From the NCBI GenBank assembly GCA_022615805.1, contig JAKEGO010000014.1, positions 1 through 11,040 on the forward strand: 11,040 nucleotides of DNA, in the 5' to 3' direction. The DNA is from Thermoplasmata archaeon. Lineage in GTDB: Archaea; Thermoplasmatota; JAKEGO01. The position numbers and the translations under genes are program-made. Shown piece by piece: positions 5,549 through 11,040 of the stretch. The number at the start of each line of letters is the position of its first letter. The first letter of the stretch is position 1. The notes under the pieces were generated by a model that was not told the origin of the DNA, ran no database searches, and worked only from the letters and a program-made list of their open reading frames with translations.

Positions 5549-6979
5549 TCATTCCGCCATCGCCAGGTCCCAGGTGAGCGCCATCATCTTGGCGGCCTTG
5601 ACCTCGTCCACACGTGGGGCGACGTTGTGAGGCGCGCCATGCAGGAGCTCTGGGTCCTCGTTGACGATGGTCTCGATGGCCTCCGCGAACGCGTCGAGGG
5701 TCGCTTTATCCTCCGTTTCCGTGGGCTCGATCATCAGCGCCTCCGGGACCAGGAGGGGGAAGTAGGTTGTCGGCGCGTGGAAGCCGTAGTCCCCGAGGCG
5801 CTTCGCGACGTCGAGGGCCCTGACCCCCTTCTCCTTGAGCGGCTCGCCGCTCAGGACGAACTCATGTTTCCGGAGCGGCCCGAATGGCATCGGGAGAACC
5901 CTCGAAAGCCGCGCGGCGAGGTAATTGGCGTTGAGGACGGCGCGCTCGCTGACCCCTTTGAGGCCGGCGCCCTGCATCCGGATGTAGGCGTAGGCCCTCA
6001 CGAGGACGAGGAAGTTGCCGTAGAACGACTGCACCTTGCCGATGGTCTGCGGCCGCTCGCTGTCGAGGGAGAACCGCCCCCCCTCGCGGGCGATCCTCGG
6101 GACGGGCAGGAAGGGCTCGAGCCGCTCGACGACTCCGACCGGGCCAGCGCCGGGGCCGCCGCCACCGTGAGGCGTCGCGAAGGTCTTGTGCAGGTTGAAG
6201 TGGACGACGTCGAAGCCCATGGCGCCGGGCTTGGTATACCCCATTATCGCGTTGAGGTTGGCCCCATCGTAGTATAGCAGGCCGCCCGCCGAGTGGACGG
6301 TCTTCGCGATCGTACGGACGTCCTCCTCGAAGATCCCAAGCGTATTGGGGTTGGTGAGCATGATCGCAGCCGTCCTGTCCGACACGGCGGAGCCGAGCGC
6401 CTCGAGGTCTACCCGGCCAGCGTCGTTCGATGGGACCTCGACGACCTCGTAGCCGGCCATCGCCGCTGTCGCGGGGTTCGTGCCGTGGGCGGTGTCCGGG
6501 ACGAGGACCTGGTCGCGCCCGTCCCCGCGGGAGGCGTGGTAGGCCCTGACGAGCAGCATACCCGTGTACTCGCCGTGCGAGCCCGCGGCGGGCTGGAGGG
6601 TGACGGCGCGCATCCCCCCTATCTCGGCGAGCATCCTCTCGAGCTCCCACATGAGGGCCAGGGCGCCCTGGACCGTGGACTGCGGCTGCTCCGGGTGCAG
6701 GTCGGCGAACCCGGGCAGCGCGGCGGATGCCTCGAGGGCACGGGGAGTGTACTTCATCGTGCAAGACCCTAGGGGATAGAAGCCCGTGTCCACGCAGTAG
6801 TTCATCTGGCTGAGCCTGACGAAGTGGCGCACGACCTCCGCCTCGGTGAGGTCGGGGAGGCGCAGTTCGCGTCCGAGGCCCTTGGGGACGAGGTCCGATG
6901 CCGGAATGACCGTCGTGTCGGCACCGATCTCGAAGACGGTCTCCTCGCTGTACCTGGCCATCCTGTAACCGTCGGTCAC
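5549..6979 (-). CDS. gcvPB: Glycine dehydrogenase (decarboxylating) subunit 2, P-protein beta part
   Basis: A 476-residue fold-type I PLP enzyme subunit. With GcvPA it forms the P-protein of the glycine cleavage system, decarboxylating glycine and passing the aminomethyl group to lipoyl-H-protein. The PLP lysine is Lys265 in HFNLHKTFATPHGGGGPG; other landmarks are PLGSCTMKY (69-77), PAAGSHGEYTG (130-140), DTAHGTNPA (162-170) and YYDGANLNA (236-244). Length fits the split-subunit form. The start is GTG at 6979, whose GTGA overlaps the gcvPA stop; GAGGTGG (6990-6984) precedes it by 4 bases. An ATG six codons in is the alternative. It is the last gene of the kptA-tmk-gcvPA-gcvPB run. The genes for T-, H- and L-proteins are not in the window. 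Confidence 0.95.
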   Translation of the reverse strand: MTDGYRMARYSEETVFEIGADTTVIPASDLVPKGLGRELRLPDLTEAEVVRHFVRLSQMNYCVDTGFYPLGSCTMKYTPRALEASAALPGFADLHPEQPQSTVQGALALMWELERMLAEIGGMRAVTLQPAAGSHGEYTGMLLVRAYHASRGDGRDQVLVPDTAHGTNPATAAMAGYEVVEVPSNDAGRVDLEALGSAVSDRTAAIMLTNPNTLGIFEEDVRTIAKTVHSAGGLLYYDGANLNAIMGYTKPGAMGFDVVHFNLHKTFATPHGGGGPGAGPVGVVERLEPFLPVPRIAREGGRFSLDSERPQTIGKVQSFYGNFLVLVRAYAYIRMQGAGLKGVSERAVLNANYLAARLSRVLPMPFGPLRKHEFVLSGEPLKEKGVRALDVAKRLGDYGFHAPTTYFPLLVPEALMIEPTETEDKATLDAFAEAIETIVNEDPELLHGAPHNVAPRVDEVKAAKMMALTWDLAMAE

Positions 6980-8271
6980 GCGACCACCTCGCGGACGGCG
7001 CTTACGTAGCGTTCGATGTCCTCCGTTGTGTGGACCTCCGTGGTCGCCACGAGCATGTGGCCGGGGAGGCCAAAGCCCGCCAGGTCGATCCCGGGGAGGA
7101 TGCCCCGGAGGAGCATCTCATCCCGGAAACCTCCGAAGTCCACGGGGAGGCGCACGGCGAACTCGTTGAAGTGGAGGCCGTTGAACCGCGGCTCGAGGCC
7201 CGCCGATGCCAAGCCCCTCTCGAGGGCCATCCGGTTCTCCATGCACTTCTCCGCGACATCCTTCAGGCGCGGCCCAACGATCGAAAGGTAGGTGGCGGCC
7301 ATCACTGCACATAGGCCGTGGTTTGTGCAGATGTTCGACGTCGCCTTCTGGCGCCTTATGTGCTGCTCCCTGGTCTGGAGGGTCATGGTGAACGCCCTGT
7401 CCCCCTTCGCGTCGGTGGTCATGGCGATGAGGCGGCCTGGCATCTGGCGCACATGCTCCTTCCGGGCGGCCATCACGCCGAGGAGGGGGCCTCCGAAGCC
7501 CGGCGGTATCCCCAGGGGCTGCCCCTCCGCGACGGCGATGTCGGCGCCGTGCTCTCCCGGAGGCTTCAGGACGCCCATGGAGATGGGGTTCACGCCAACG
7601 ATGAGGAGATCGGCCATCTCGCGCAGCTCCGGAATGCGCTGCTCGACCACGCCGAGGTAGTTCGGGCTCTCCACGTATAAGATCCCAGACGCCTCGGATG
7701 GCAGGCGATCTAGGTCGAGTGCGCCAGTCCCGTCGTACCCGGCTTGCACGACACGGATGCCCGCCGTGTCTGCATAGGACCTGAGGACGGAGAGCTTCCA
7801 GGGAGCCATGGCCCGCGGGACGACGACCGCGTCGTGCTTACTGACCCGAGCGGCCATCCTGACGGCTTCCCCGAGGGCGGTCGCGCCGTCGTACATGGAA
7901 GCGTTCACGACCTCCATGCCGAGCAGTCTGGCGAGGAGGCTCTGGAACTCGAAGATGGCGACCAGCATCCCCTGGCTCATCTCCGGCTGGTACGGCGTGT
8001 AGGCGGTGAGGAACTCCGCCCTCGAGACGATGTCCAGGACCGCGGGGGGGATGTGGTGGCGGTATATACCACCGCCGAGGAAGGAGAGTGTCTGCCCGGC
8101 GGGGACGTTCAGGGACGCAAGTCCCGAGATGTGCCGCATGAGGTCGATCTCGGCCATCGGCGGGGGAAGGTCCAGGCCGGCGCGGACGTCGGCGGGTATG
8201 TCCCGGAACAGGCTCCCGATATCCGGTATGCCGACGGCGCCGAGCATCTCCGTGATCTCCTTATCGGTCAT
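6976..8271 (-). CDS. gcvPA: Glycine dehydrogenase (decarboxylating) subunit 1, P-protein alpha part
   Basis: A 431-residue partner of GcvPB; it has the PLP-enzyme fold but not the PLP-binding lysine, which is in subunit 2. Family landmarks are FLGGGIYRHHIPPAV (64-78), AYTPYQPEMSQG (90-101), NASMYDGATA (123-132), the glycine-rich GIPPGFGGPLLG (254-265) and RQKATSNICTNHGL (307-320). The ATG at 8271 follows AGGAG by 8 bases, so this start is well supported. It lies 33 bases downstream of the tmk stop and overlaps gcvPB by four bases, indicating one transcript and tightly coupled translation, as expected for two subunits needed in equal amounts. Confidence 0.95.
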   Translation of the reverse strand: MTDKEITEMLGAVGIPDIGSLFRDIPADVRAGLDLPPPMAEIDLMRHISGLASLNVPAGQTLSFLGGGIYRHHIPPAVLDIVSRAEFLTAYTPYQPEMSQGMLVAIFEFQSLLARLLGMEVVNASMYDGATALGEAVRMAARVSKHDAVVVPRAMAPWKLSVLRSYADTAGIRVVQAGYDGTGALDLDRLPSEASGILYVESPNYLGVVEQRIPELREMADLLIVGVNPISMGVLKPPGEHGADIAVAEGQPLGIPPGFGGPLLGVMAARKEHVRQMPGRLIAMTTDAKGDRAFTMTLQTREQHIRRQKATSNICTNHGLCAVMAATYLSIVGPRLKDVAEKCMENRMALERGLASAGLEPRFNGLHFNEFAVRLPVDFGGFRDEMLLRGILPGIDLAGFGLPGHMLVATTEVHTTEDIERYVSAVREVVA

Positions 8272-8277
8272 ATGGTT

Positions 8278-8289
8278 CTCTCCTTTCCC
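8278..8289 (-). promoter_or_regulatory. Ribosome binding site of gcvPA
   Basis: Minus-strand GGGAAAGGAGAG in the 33-base tmk-gcvPA gap contains AGGAG 8 bases before the ATG at 8271. There is no TATA-like run in the gap, which argues that gcvPA is expressed from the upstream operon promoter. Confidence 0.55.
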
Positions 8290-8304
8290 TGTAATCCAGA
8301 CGTT

Positions 8305-8889
8305 TCAGCGGCCCCCCTCGATGGACCTCTTCACGTGACCCGTGGCCACCGCGAGGACCTCCTTGAGGGGTTGTGCGGCATCGATGTGAAGCGCGTGGCG
8401 CGGTAGTATCTCCGCGAAGGTCGCCCTCACTGTCCGCAGGAAGGCGCTGTCCTCGAACCTGTCGCGCTTCTGCAGCCTCGAGACGCCGATGTCGGGGAGG
8501 ACGTCGAGGTAGAGGACGATGTCGGGGTCCGGGGCGAAGCCGTTGATGAAGCGGAGGAACGCCATATCGACGCCCTCGGCGCCCTGGTATGCCAGTGACG
8601 AGTAGAGGTAGCGGTCCGTGACCACCCACTTGCCCGCCTCGAGCGCCGGCGCGATCACGTCCTTGAGGTGGCCGTAGCGGTCCGCTGCGAAGAGGAGGGC
8701 GCGCTGATATGGGTGGAGCTCGAGGTCGCCAAGCGACCTCCGGATGACATCCCCGATGGGCCCCCTCGTCGGTTCCCTGGTGAGGACCGCCTCGATGCCC
8801 TGGTCGACGAGGAAACGCTGGATATGCCCGGCCACGGTGGTCTTGCCCGCGCCGTCGATCCCCTCAATCGCCAGGAACTTCCCCGTCAT
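8305..8889 (-). CDS. tmk: Thymidylate kinase (dTMP kinase)
   Basis: A 194-residue P-loop kinase converting dTMP and ATP to dTDP. The Walker A loop GIDGAGKTT is at 10-18; TREPTRGPIG (37-46) binds the substrate phosphate; DRY (92-94) and SLAYQG (98-103) follow; and RLQKRDRFE (138-146) falls in the lid region. Basic residues lie both next to the P-loop region and in the lid, and I cannot assign the type I or II lid class securely by eye. The ATG at 8889 lies inside the 3' end of kptA (26-base overlap), preceded by GAGGGAAGGGG, and puts the P-loop at the usual distance from the N-terminus. It is followed closely by gcvPA-gcvPB, whose reaction can feed the methylene-folate or methylene-pterin pool used for dTMP synthesis. 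Confidence 0.93.
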   Translation of the reverse strand: MTGKFLAIEGIDGAGKTTVAGHIQRFLVDQGIEAVLTREPTRGPIGDVIRRSLGDLELHPYQRALLFAADRYGHLKDVIAPALEAGKWVVTDRYLYSSLAYQGAEGVDMAFLRFINGFAPDPDIVLYLDVLPDIGVSRLQKRDRFEDSAFLRTVRATFAEILPRHALHIDAAQPLKEVLAVATGHVKRSIEGGR

Positions 8890-9544
8890 CCCCTTCCCTC
8901 TTGAGTATGGACATGAACTTCGGGGGTATTCCGTTCGTGATGAAGACGGTCTTTCCCGCCTGACTGATGGTTATGCCCTCGGTCATCGCCGACGCAGCAT
9001 CGATCTCGATGATGATCGGGGAAGGGTCCCTGTGGCTCCCGGCCTCCATCGCCTGCTCGTACGTAAGGCTCAGGTGGACGAACTTCCGGTCCGTCGGGTG
9101 GAGCCCGGTCTCGAAGAGCAGTTCGACCTCGTCGGCCGTCGTGGGGTAGAAGAGCTTTTCCGGGATGTCGTCCGTCGGGTGCTCGAGGTCCACGTCGATG
9201 GTGTGGCCGTAGGTCGCCCTGATCCGTGCGTTGTCGATCTGGTACCTCCCCTTGGGGTCGGTCTCGACAATGGCGCCAAGGTGGTGGGACTTGAGCCAGT
9301 GGAGGGTCACCCTCTGCGCGCGTATCGCCGCGACGAGCCCCTCAACGTCCGCCCATCCGTGGGTGTCTAGCTCGACGTCGAACTTCTCCGGGAAGTGGCG
9401 GAGGATGCCTGCCATTATCCGGCCCACATGGGCGAGCTCCTCGCCGCTCATGAGGTATCGGCCGTCGCTGCCGCATCCTGGACAGGTGTTCCCGCGGAAG
9501 TAGCCGTGCTCCTCGCACCTTCGGAGTGGTGGCTCCTCTGACAT
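8864..9544 (-). CDS. kptA: RNA 2'-phosphotransferase (Tpt1/KptA family) with N-terminal zinc ribbon
   Basis: A 226-residue enzyme of the family that moves an internal RNA 2'-phosphate to NAD+, giving ADP-ribose 1'',2''-cyclic phosphate. An N-terminal knuckle with Cys10, His13, Cys21 and Cys24 marks the long archaeal form. The RNA-binding lobe contains ILRH (Arg49, His50), GWADVEGLV and GRYQID leading to IRATYGH (Arg109, His114). The ADP-ribosyltransferase lobe contains LFYPTT where many relatives have HGT, DRKFVHLS (Arg153, His157), and PIIIEIDAASAM. I chose the ATG at 9544: a TATA box is centred 28 bases upstream, making the mRNA leaderless. The longer frame to 9607 would begin upstream of the TATA box. 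It heads the kptA-tmk-gcvPA-gcvPB operon and diverges from the RNase P gene. Its natural substrate in archaea is unclear, since archaeal tRNA ligation by RtcB is not known to leave a 2'-phosphate. Confidence 0.92.
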   Translation of the reverse strand: MSEEPPLRRCEEHGYFRGNTCPGCGSDGRYLMSGEELAHVGRIMAGILRHFPEKFDVELDTHGWADVEGLVAAIRAQRVTLHWLKSHHLGAIVETDPKGRYQIDNARIRATYGHTIDVDLEHPTDDIPEKLFYPTTADEVELLFETGLHPTDRKFVHLSLTYEQAMEAGSHRDPSPIIIEIDAASAMTEGITISQAGKTVFITNGIPPKFMSILKREGDDGEVPGD

Positions 9545-9567
9545 CGGACCGCCCATCGCCCCTTTGG

Positions 9568-9576
9568 TATAAATAA
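9568..9576 (-). promoter_or_regulatory. TATA box of the kptA-tmk-gcvPA-gcvPB operon
   Basis: Minus-strand TTATTTATA is the best TATA box in the window. Its centre is 28 bases before the kptA ATG at 9544, which predicts transcription starting at or next to the start codon. Confidence 0.8.
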
Positions 9577-9579
9577 CCT

Positions 9580-9602
9580 CGGCCGGGGCCATATTTCGGC
9601 CG
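9580..9602. repeat. Twin CGGCCG palindromes beside the kptA TATA box
   Basis: CGGCCG occurs at 9580-9585 and 9597-9602, flanking an 11-base spacer with ATATTT. The first copy is just upstream of the kptA TATA box, where TFB or a regulator would sit. In GC-rich DNA this may be chance. Confidence 0.3.
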
Positions 9603-9638
9603 TCCAAGCGGCTTTATCGCCCCGGCAGGGGAGGGCAT

Positions 9639-9665
9639 GGTCCCCCTTCGGACCGGAGGCTCCGG
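9639..9665. repeat. Hairpin and 13-base palindrome upstream of the RNase P gene
   Basis: GGTCC (9639-9643) pairs with GGACC (9650-9654), and overlapping it is the palindrome CCGGAGGCTCCGG (9653-9665), ending 9 bases before the TATA box of the RNase P gene. The position suits an operator or upstream activator site; no regulator can be named. Confidence 0.35.
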
Positions 9666-9673
9666 GCACCCCA

Positions 9674-9682
9674 TTTATCTAT
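9674..9682 (+). promoter_or_regulatory. TATA box of the RNase P subunit gene
   Basis: TTTATCTAT is centred 25 bases before the ATG at 9703 and only 19 before the ATG at 9697. The spacing therefore favours a leaderless start at 9703. Confidence 0.6.
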
Positions 9683-9702
9683 CCCGCCCGCATTCCATGG
9701 GC

Positions 9703-10023
9703 ATGGAGCGGCGCGGAAGGCGGGGCAGGAGGACGAAGGAGACCGTTCACTTGGTCGAGACGCGGGTCGAGACCCTCTTCCGCCTCGCCGAGGAGGAGGT
9801 TGCAAACGGGCGCACCGACCTCGCGGACAGGTACGTCAGGTTGGCCCATCGTCTGGGCATGAGGTACAATGTGCGCATCCCCCGCGACCTCCGCAGTCGG
9901 ATCTGCCCGAGATGTCAGGCCTATCTCGTGACATCGGAGAACGCCTCATGGCGGGTCAAGCGTGGGCGGATAATCGTCCACTGCCGGTCGTGCGGTTCCG
10001 TGATGAGGCGGCCGTTCAAGTGA
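9703..10023 (+). CDS. rnp4: Ribonuclease P protein component 4 (Rpr2/Rpp21 family)
   Basis: A 106-residue basic protein subunit of archaeal RNase P, the ribonucleoprotein that cuts 5' leaders from pre-tRNA. An Arg/Lys-rich N-terminus leads into two helices (about 15-34 and 36-54), then a zinc ribbon with Cys68 and Cys71 (CPRC) and Cys94 and Cys97 (CRSC), ending in RRPFK. Spacing and order match Rpp21, which in archaea partners Rpp29. I chose the ATG at 9703 because the TATA box lies 25 bases upstream; ATG 9697 adds two residues. The frame runs back to an ATG at 9637, but those residues lie over the promoter and do not resemble the family. It diverges from kptA, another RNA-processing gene, and overlaps the mtnA-like gene tail to tail by 8 bases. 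Confidence 0.92.
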   Translation: MERRGRRGRRTKETVHLVETRVETLFRLAEEEVANGRTDLADRYVRLAHRLGMRYNVRIPRDLRSRICPRCQAYLVTSENASWRVKRGRIIVHCRSCGSVMRRPFK

Positions 10024-11026
10024 CCCGGATGTCCCGGCCGAAAGTCCTCCGGACCTCTGAGGGCTTGAGGACCCCCCTTTCGGTTATAAAAGCCCTGATG
10101 TACCTCGCCGGCGTGACGTCGAAAGCCGGATTCCTCGCGCGGGCGCCCTCGGGTGCCATTCTTGAACCCCCGCACCAGAGGACCTCCTCTTCCCCTCGCT
10201 CCTCGATCGGTATGTCGCCTCCCGTCGGAGCGCTCGGATCGAATGTCGACGACGGCGCGGCGACGTAGAACGGTATCCCGTTCTCCCGGGCCAGAACAGC
10301 CTTCTCGTACGTCCCGATCTTGTTCGCGGAGTCGCCGTTCATGGCGATCCTGTCGGCGCCCGTGATGACGAGGTCGATCCCCCCGCGCGCCATGAAGTGG
10401 CCGGCGGCGTTGTCGGCAATTATCGCGTGGTCGATGCCCTCCTCCATGAGCTCCCACGATGTCAGGCGGGAGCCCTGGTTCCGCGGCCTGGTCTCGTCGA
10501 CGAAAACGAAGGGCATCTTGCCCATGAGATGCGCCACCCGTATCGGTGACAGGGCGGTCCCCCAGTACACGGTCGCCAGGGCGCCGGCGTTGCAATGGGT
10601 CAGGACGCGGGCTCCCTCGGGGATGAGTTCGGCGCCGAACTCGCCGATTCGCCGGCACGCCGCCTCGGTGTCGGCAGCGAATGCATGCGCCTCGTCGAGG
10701 ACGTTGCCCCCGACCTTCCACGCCGCGGCGACACGGTCGACGGCGGTGAAGAGGTCCTTGGCCGTCGGACGGCTCGCTTCCAGGGCACTCCGCGCCGCTA
10801 GGATGTCGTCGCCGTTGGAGTGGGCGATCGCCATCCCGTAGGCGGCCGCAACTCCGATGGCTGGCGCCCCTCTTACCACCATGTCCCGGATGGCGGTCGC
10901 CATACCGGCGACAGTCGTGATCGTTACATACCGGGTCTCGTGCGGCAGGAGCCTCTGGTCGAGAAGGATGGTGGCTCCATCGTGCCAGGATACGGCAAGG
11001 GGTACGCGCTGCTCCATCTGGGGCAT
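10016..11026 (-). CDS. mtnA: S-methyl-5-thioribose-1-phosphate isomerase (aIF-2B-like superfamily)
   Basis: A 336-residue aldose-ketose isomerase converting methylthioribose-1-phosphate to methylthioribulose-1-phosphate in salvage of S-adenosylmethionine by-products. Visible landmarks are VRGAPAIGVAAAYG (51-64), THCNAGALATVYWGTA (143-158) with the catalytic Cys145, TRPRNQGSRLTSWEL (179-193), ADNAAGHFM (204-212) and TGADRIAMNGDSANKIGTY (222-240) with the catalytic Asp225. Both catalytic residues are present, which separates it from the eIF2B regulatory subunits of the same fold. Archaeal relatives may act on other sugar phosphates, such as 5-deoxyribose-1-phosphate or ribose-1,5-bisphosphate, so substrate is a strong inference only. 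The ATG at 11026 follows GGTGAT by 8 bases; an ATG three codons later is the alternative. The promoter lies beyond the window edge. Its stop overlaps the end of the RNase P gene by 8 bases. Confidence 0.92.
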   Translation of the reverse strand: MPQMEQRVPLAVSWHDGATILLDQRLLPHETRYVTITTVAGMATAIRDMVVRGAPAIGVAAAYGMAIAHSNGDDILAARSALEASRPTAKDLFTAVDRVAAAWKVGGNVLDEAHAFAADTEAACRRIGEFGAELIPEGARVLTHCNAGALATVYWGTALSPIRVAHLMGKMPFVFVDETRPRNQGSRLTSWELMEEGIDHAIIADNAAGHFMARGGIDLVITGADRIAMNGDSANKIGTYEKAVLARENGIPFYVAAPSSTFDPSAPTGGDIPIEERGEEEVLWCGGSRMAPEGARARNPAFDVTPARYIRAFITERGVLKPSEVRRTFGRDIRVT

Positions 11027-11034
11027 ACCTGGTC

Positions 11035-11040
11035 ATCACC
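11035..11040 (-). promoter_or_regulatory. Ribosome binding site of the mtnA-like gene (cut by the window edge)
   Basis: GGTGAT on the minus strand is the 3' two-thirds of the archaeal Shine-Dalgarno GGAGGTGAT and stands 8 bases from the ATG at 11026. The rest of the match, if any, is outside the window. Confidence 0.45.

Noticed and set aside
5519..6277. A 252-codon plus-strand open frame starting in the gap after the DUF47 gene
   Set aside because: It is antisense to gcvPB, whose catalytic motifs are unambiguous, and its translation shows no family features.
9545..9607. A longer KptA start at 9607
   Set aside because: It would begin upstream of the strong TATA box at 9568-9576, so the transcript would not contain it.
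9637..9702. A longer start for the RNase P subunit at 9637, with a TTTATC run near 9613-9618 as its promoter
   Set aside because: The added residues are Gly/Pro-rich and not family-like, and the TATA box at 9674-9682 fits the start at 9703 better.
9921..11039. A 372-codon minus-strand frame over the mtnA-like gene
   Set aside because: The other minus-strand frame carries all MtnA motifs; this one is Arg/Gly/Pro-rich shadow sequence and also covers the RNase P gene.
1..11040. CRISPR arrays, insertion sequences, tRNA or rRNA genes, phage or defence modules
   Set aside because: No regularly spaced repeats, transposase-like frames, cloverleaf-like segments or defence-protein motifs were seen in any gap or frame read; this was done by eye without search tools.

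Overview
The window is a gene-dense, high-G+C stretch of archaeal chromosome. The archaeal assignment rests on an RNase P Rpp21/Rpr2-type protein subunit, a long-form KptA with an N-terminal zinc ribbon, a CDP-alcohol phosphatidyltransferase of the archaetidylinositol-phosphate-synthase type, and clear TATA boxes 25-30 bases ahead of several start codons with almost no leader. A Euryarchaeota or Thermoplasmatota-like lineage is my best guess. It is an inference from gene content and style, not a proven placement.

Layout. Bases 2-310 (+) hold the 3' end of a secreted-type zinc metalloprotease. It meets, tail to tail, a minus-strand block of four genes that reads from right to left: a 69-residue conserved protein of unknown function (3307-3098), purB (2942-1611), a CDP-alcohol phosphatidyltransferase overlapping or abutting purB, and a gamma-class carbonic anhydrase-like protein (852-325). 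Diverging from the 69-residue gene is a plus-strand phosphate pair: a Pit-family phosphate transporter (3495-4778) and a DUF47/PhoU-like partner (4822-5505). These converge on a minus-strand operon kptA - tmk - gcvPA - gcvPB (9544-5549), whose genes overlap or are tightly spaced. An RNase P subunit gene (9703-10023, +) diverges from kptA and overlaps, tail to tail by 8 bases, an mtnA-type isomerase gene (11026-10016, -).

How the genes work together. Most are housekeeping: purine synthesis (purB), lipid head-group transfer, phosphate uptake, RNA maturation (kptA, RNase P), nucleotide phosphorylation (tmk), glycine decarboxylation (gcvPA/gcvPB) and methionine/thiosugar salvage (mtnA-like). The tmk-gcvPAB linkage is chemically sensible, because glycine cleavage can supply the methylene one-carbon unit that dTMP synthesis consumes, but no T-, H- or L-protein gene lies in the window. 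No mobile element, CRISPR array, tRNA or rRNA was seen, and no non-coding gap exceeds 300 bases. I did not find a convincing undescribed multi-gene system. The best leads are the metalloprotease with an altered third metal-ligand position, the 69-residue gene with an almost perfect Shine-Dalgarno among leaderless neighbours, a foldable element upstream of purB, the start-codon problem of the lipid gene, and the palindrome-bearing kptA/RNase P divergent promoter.
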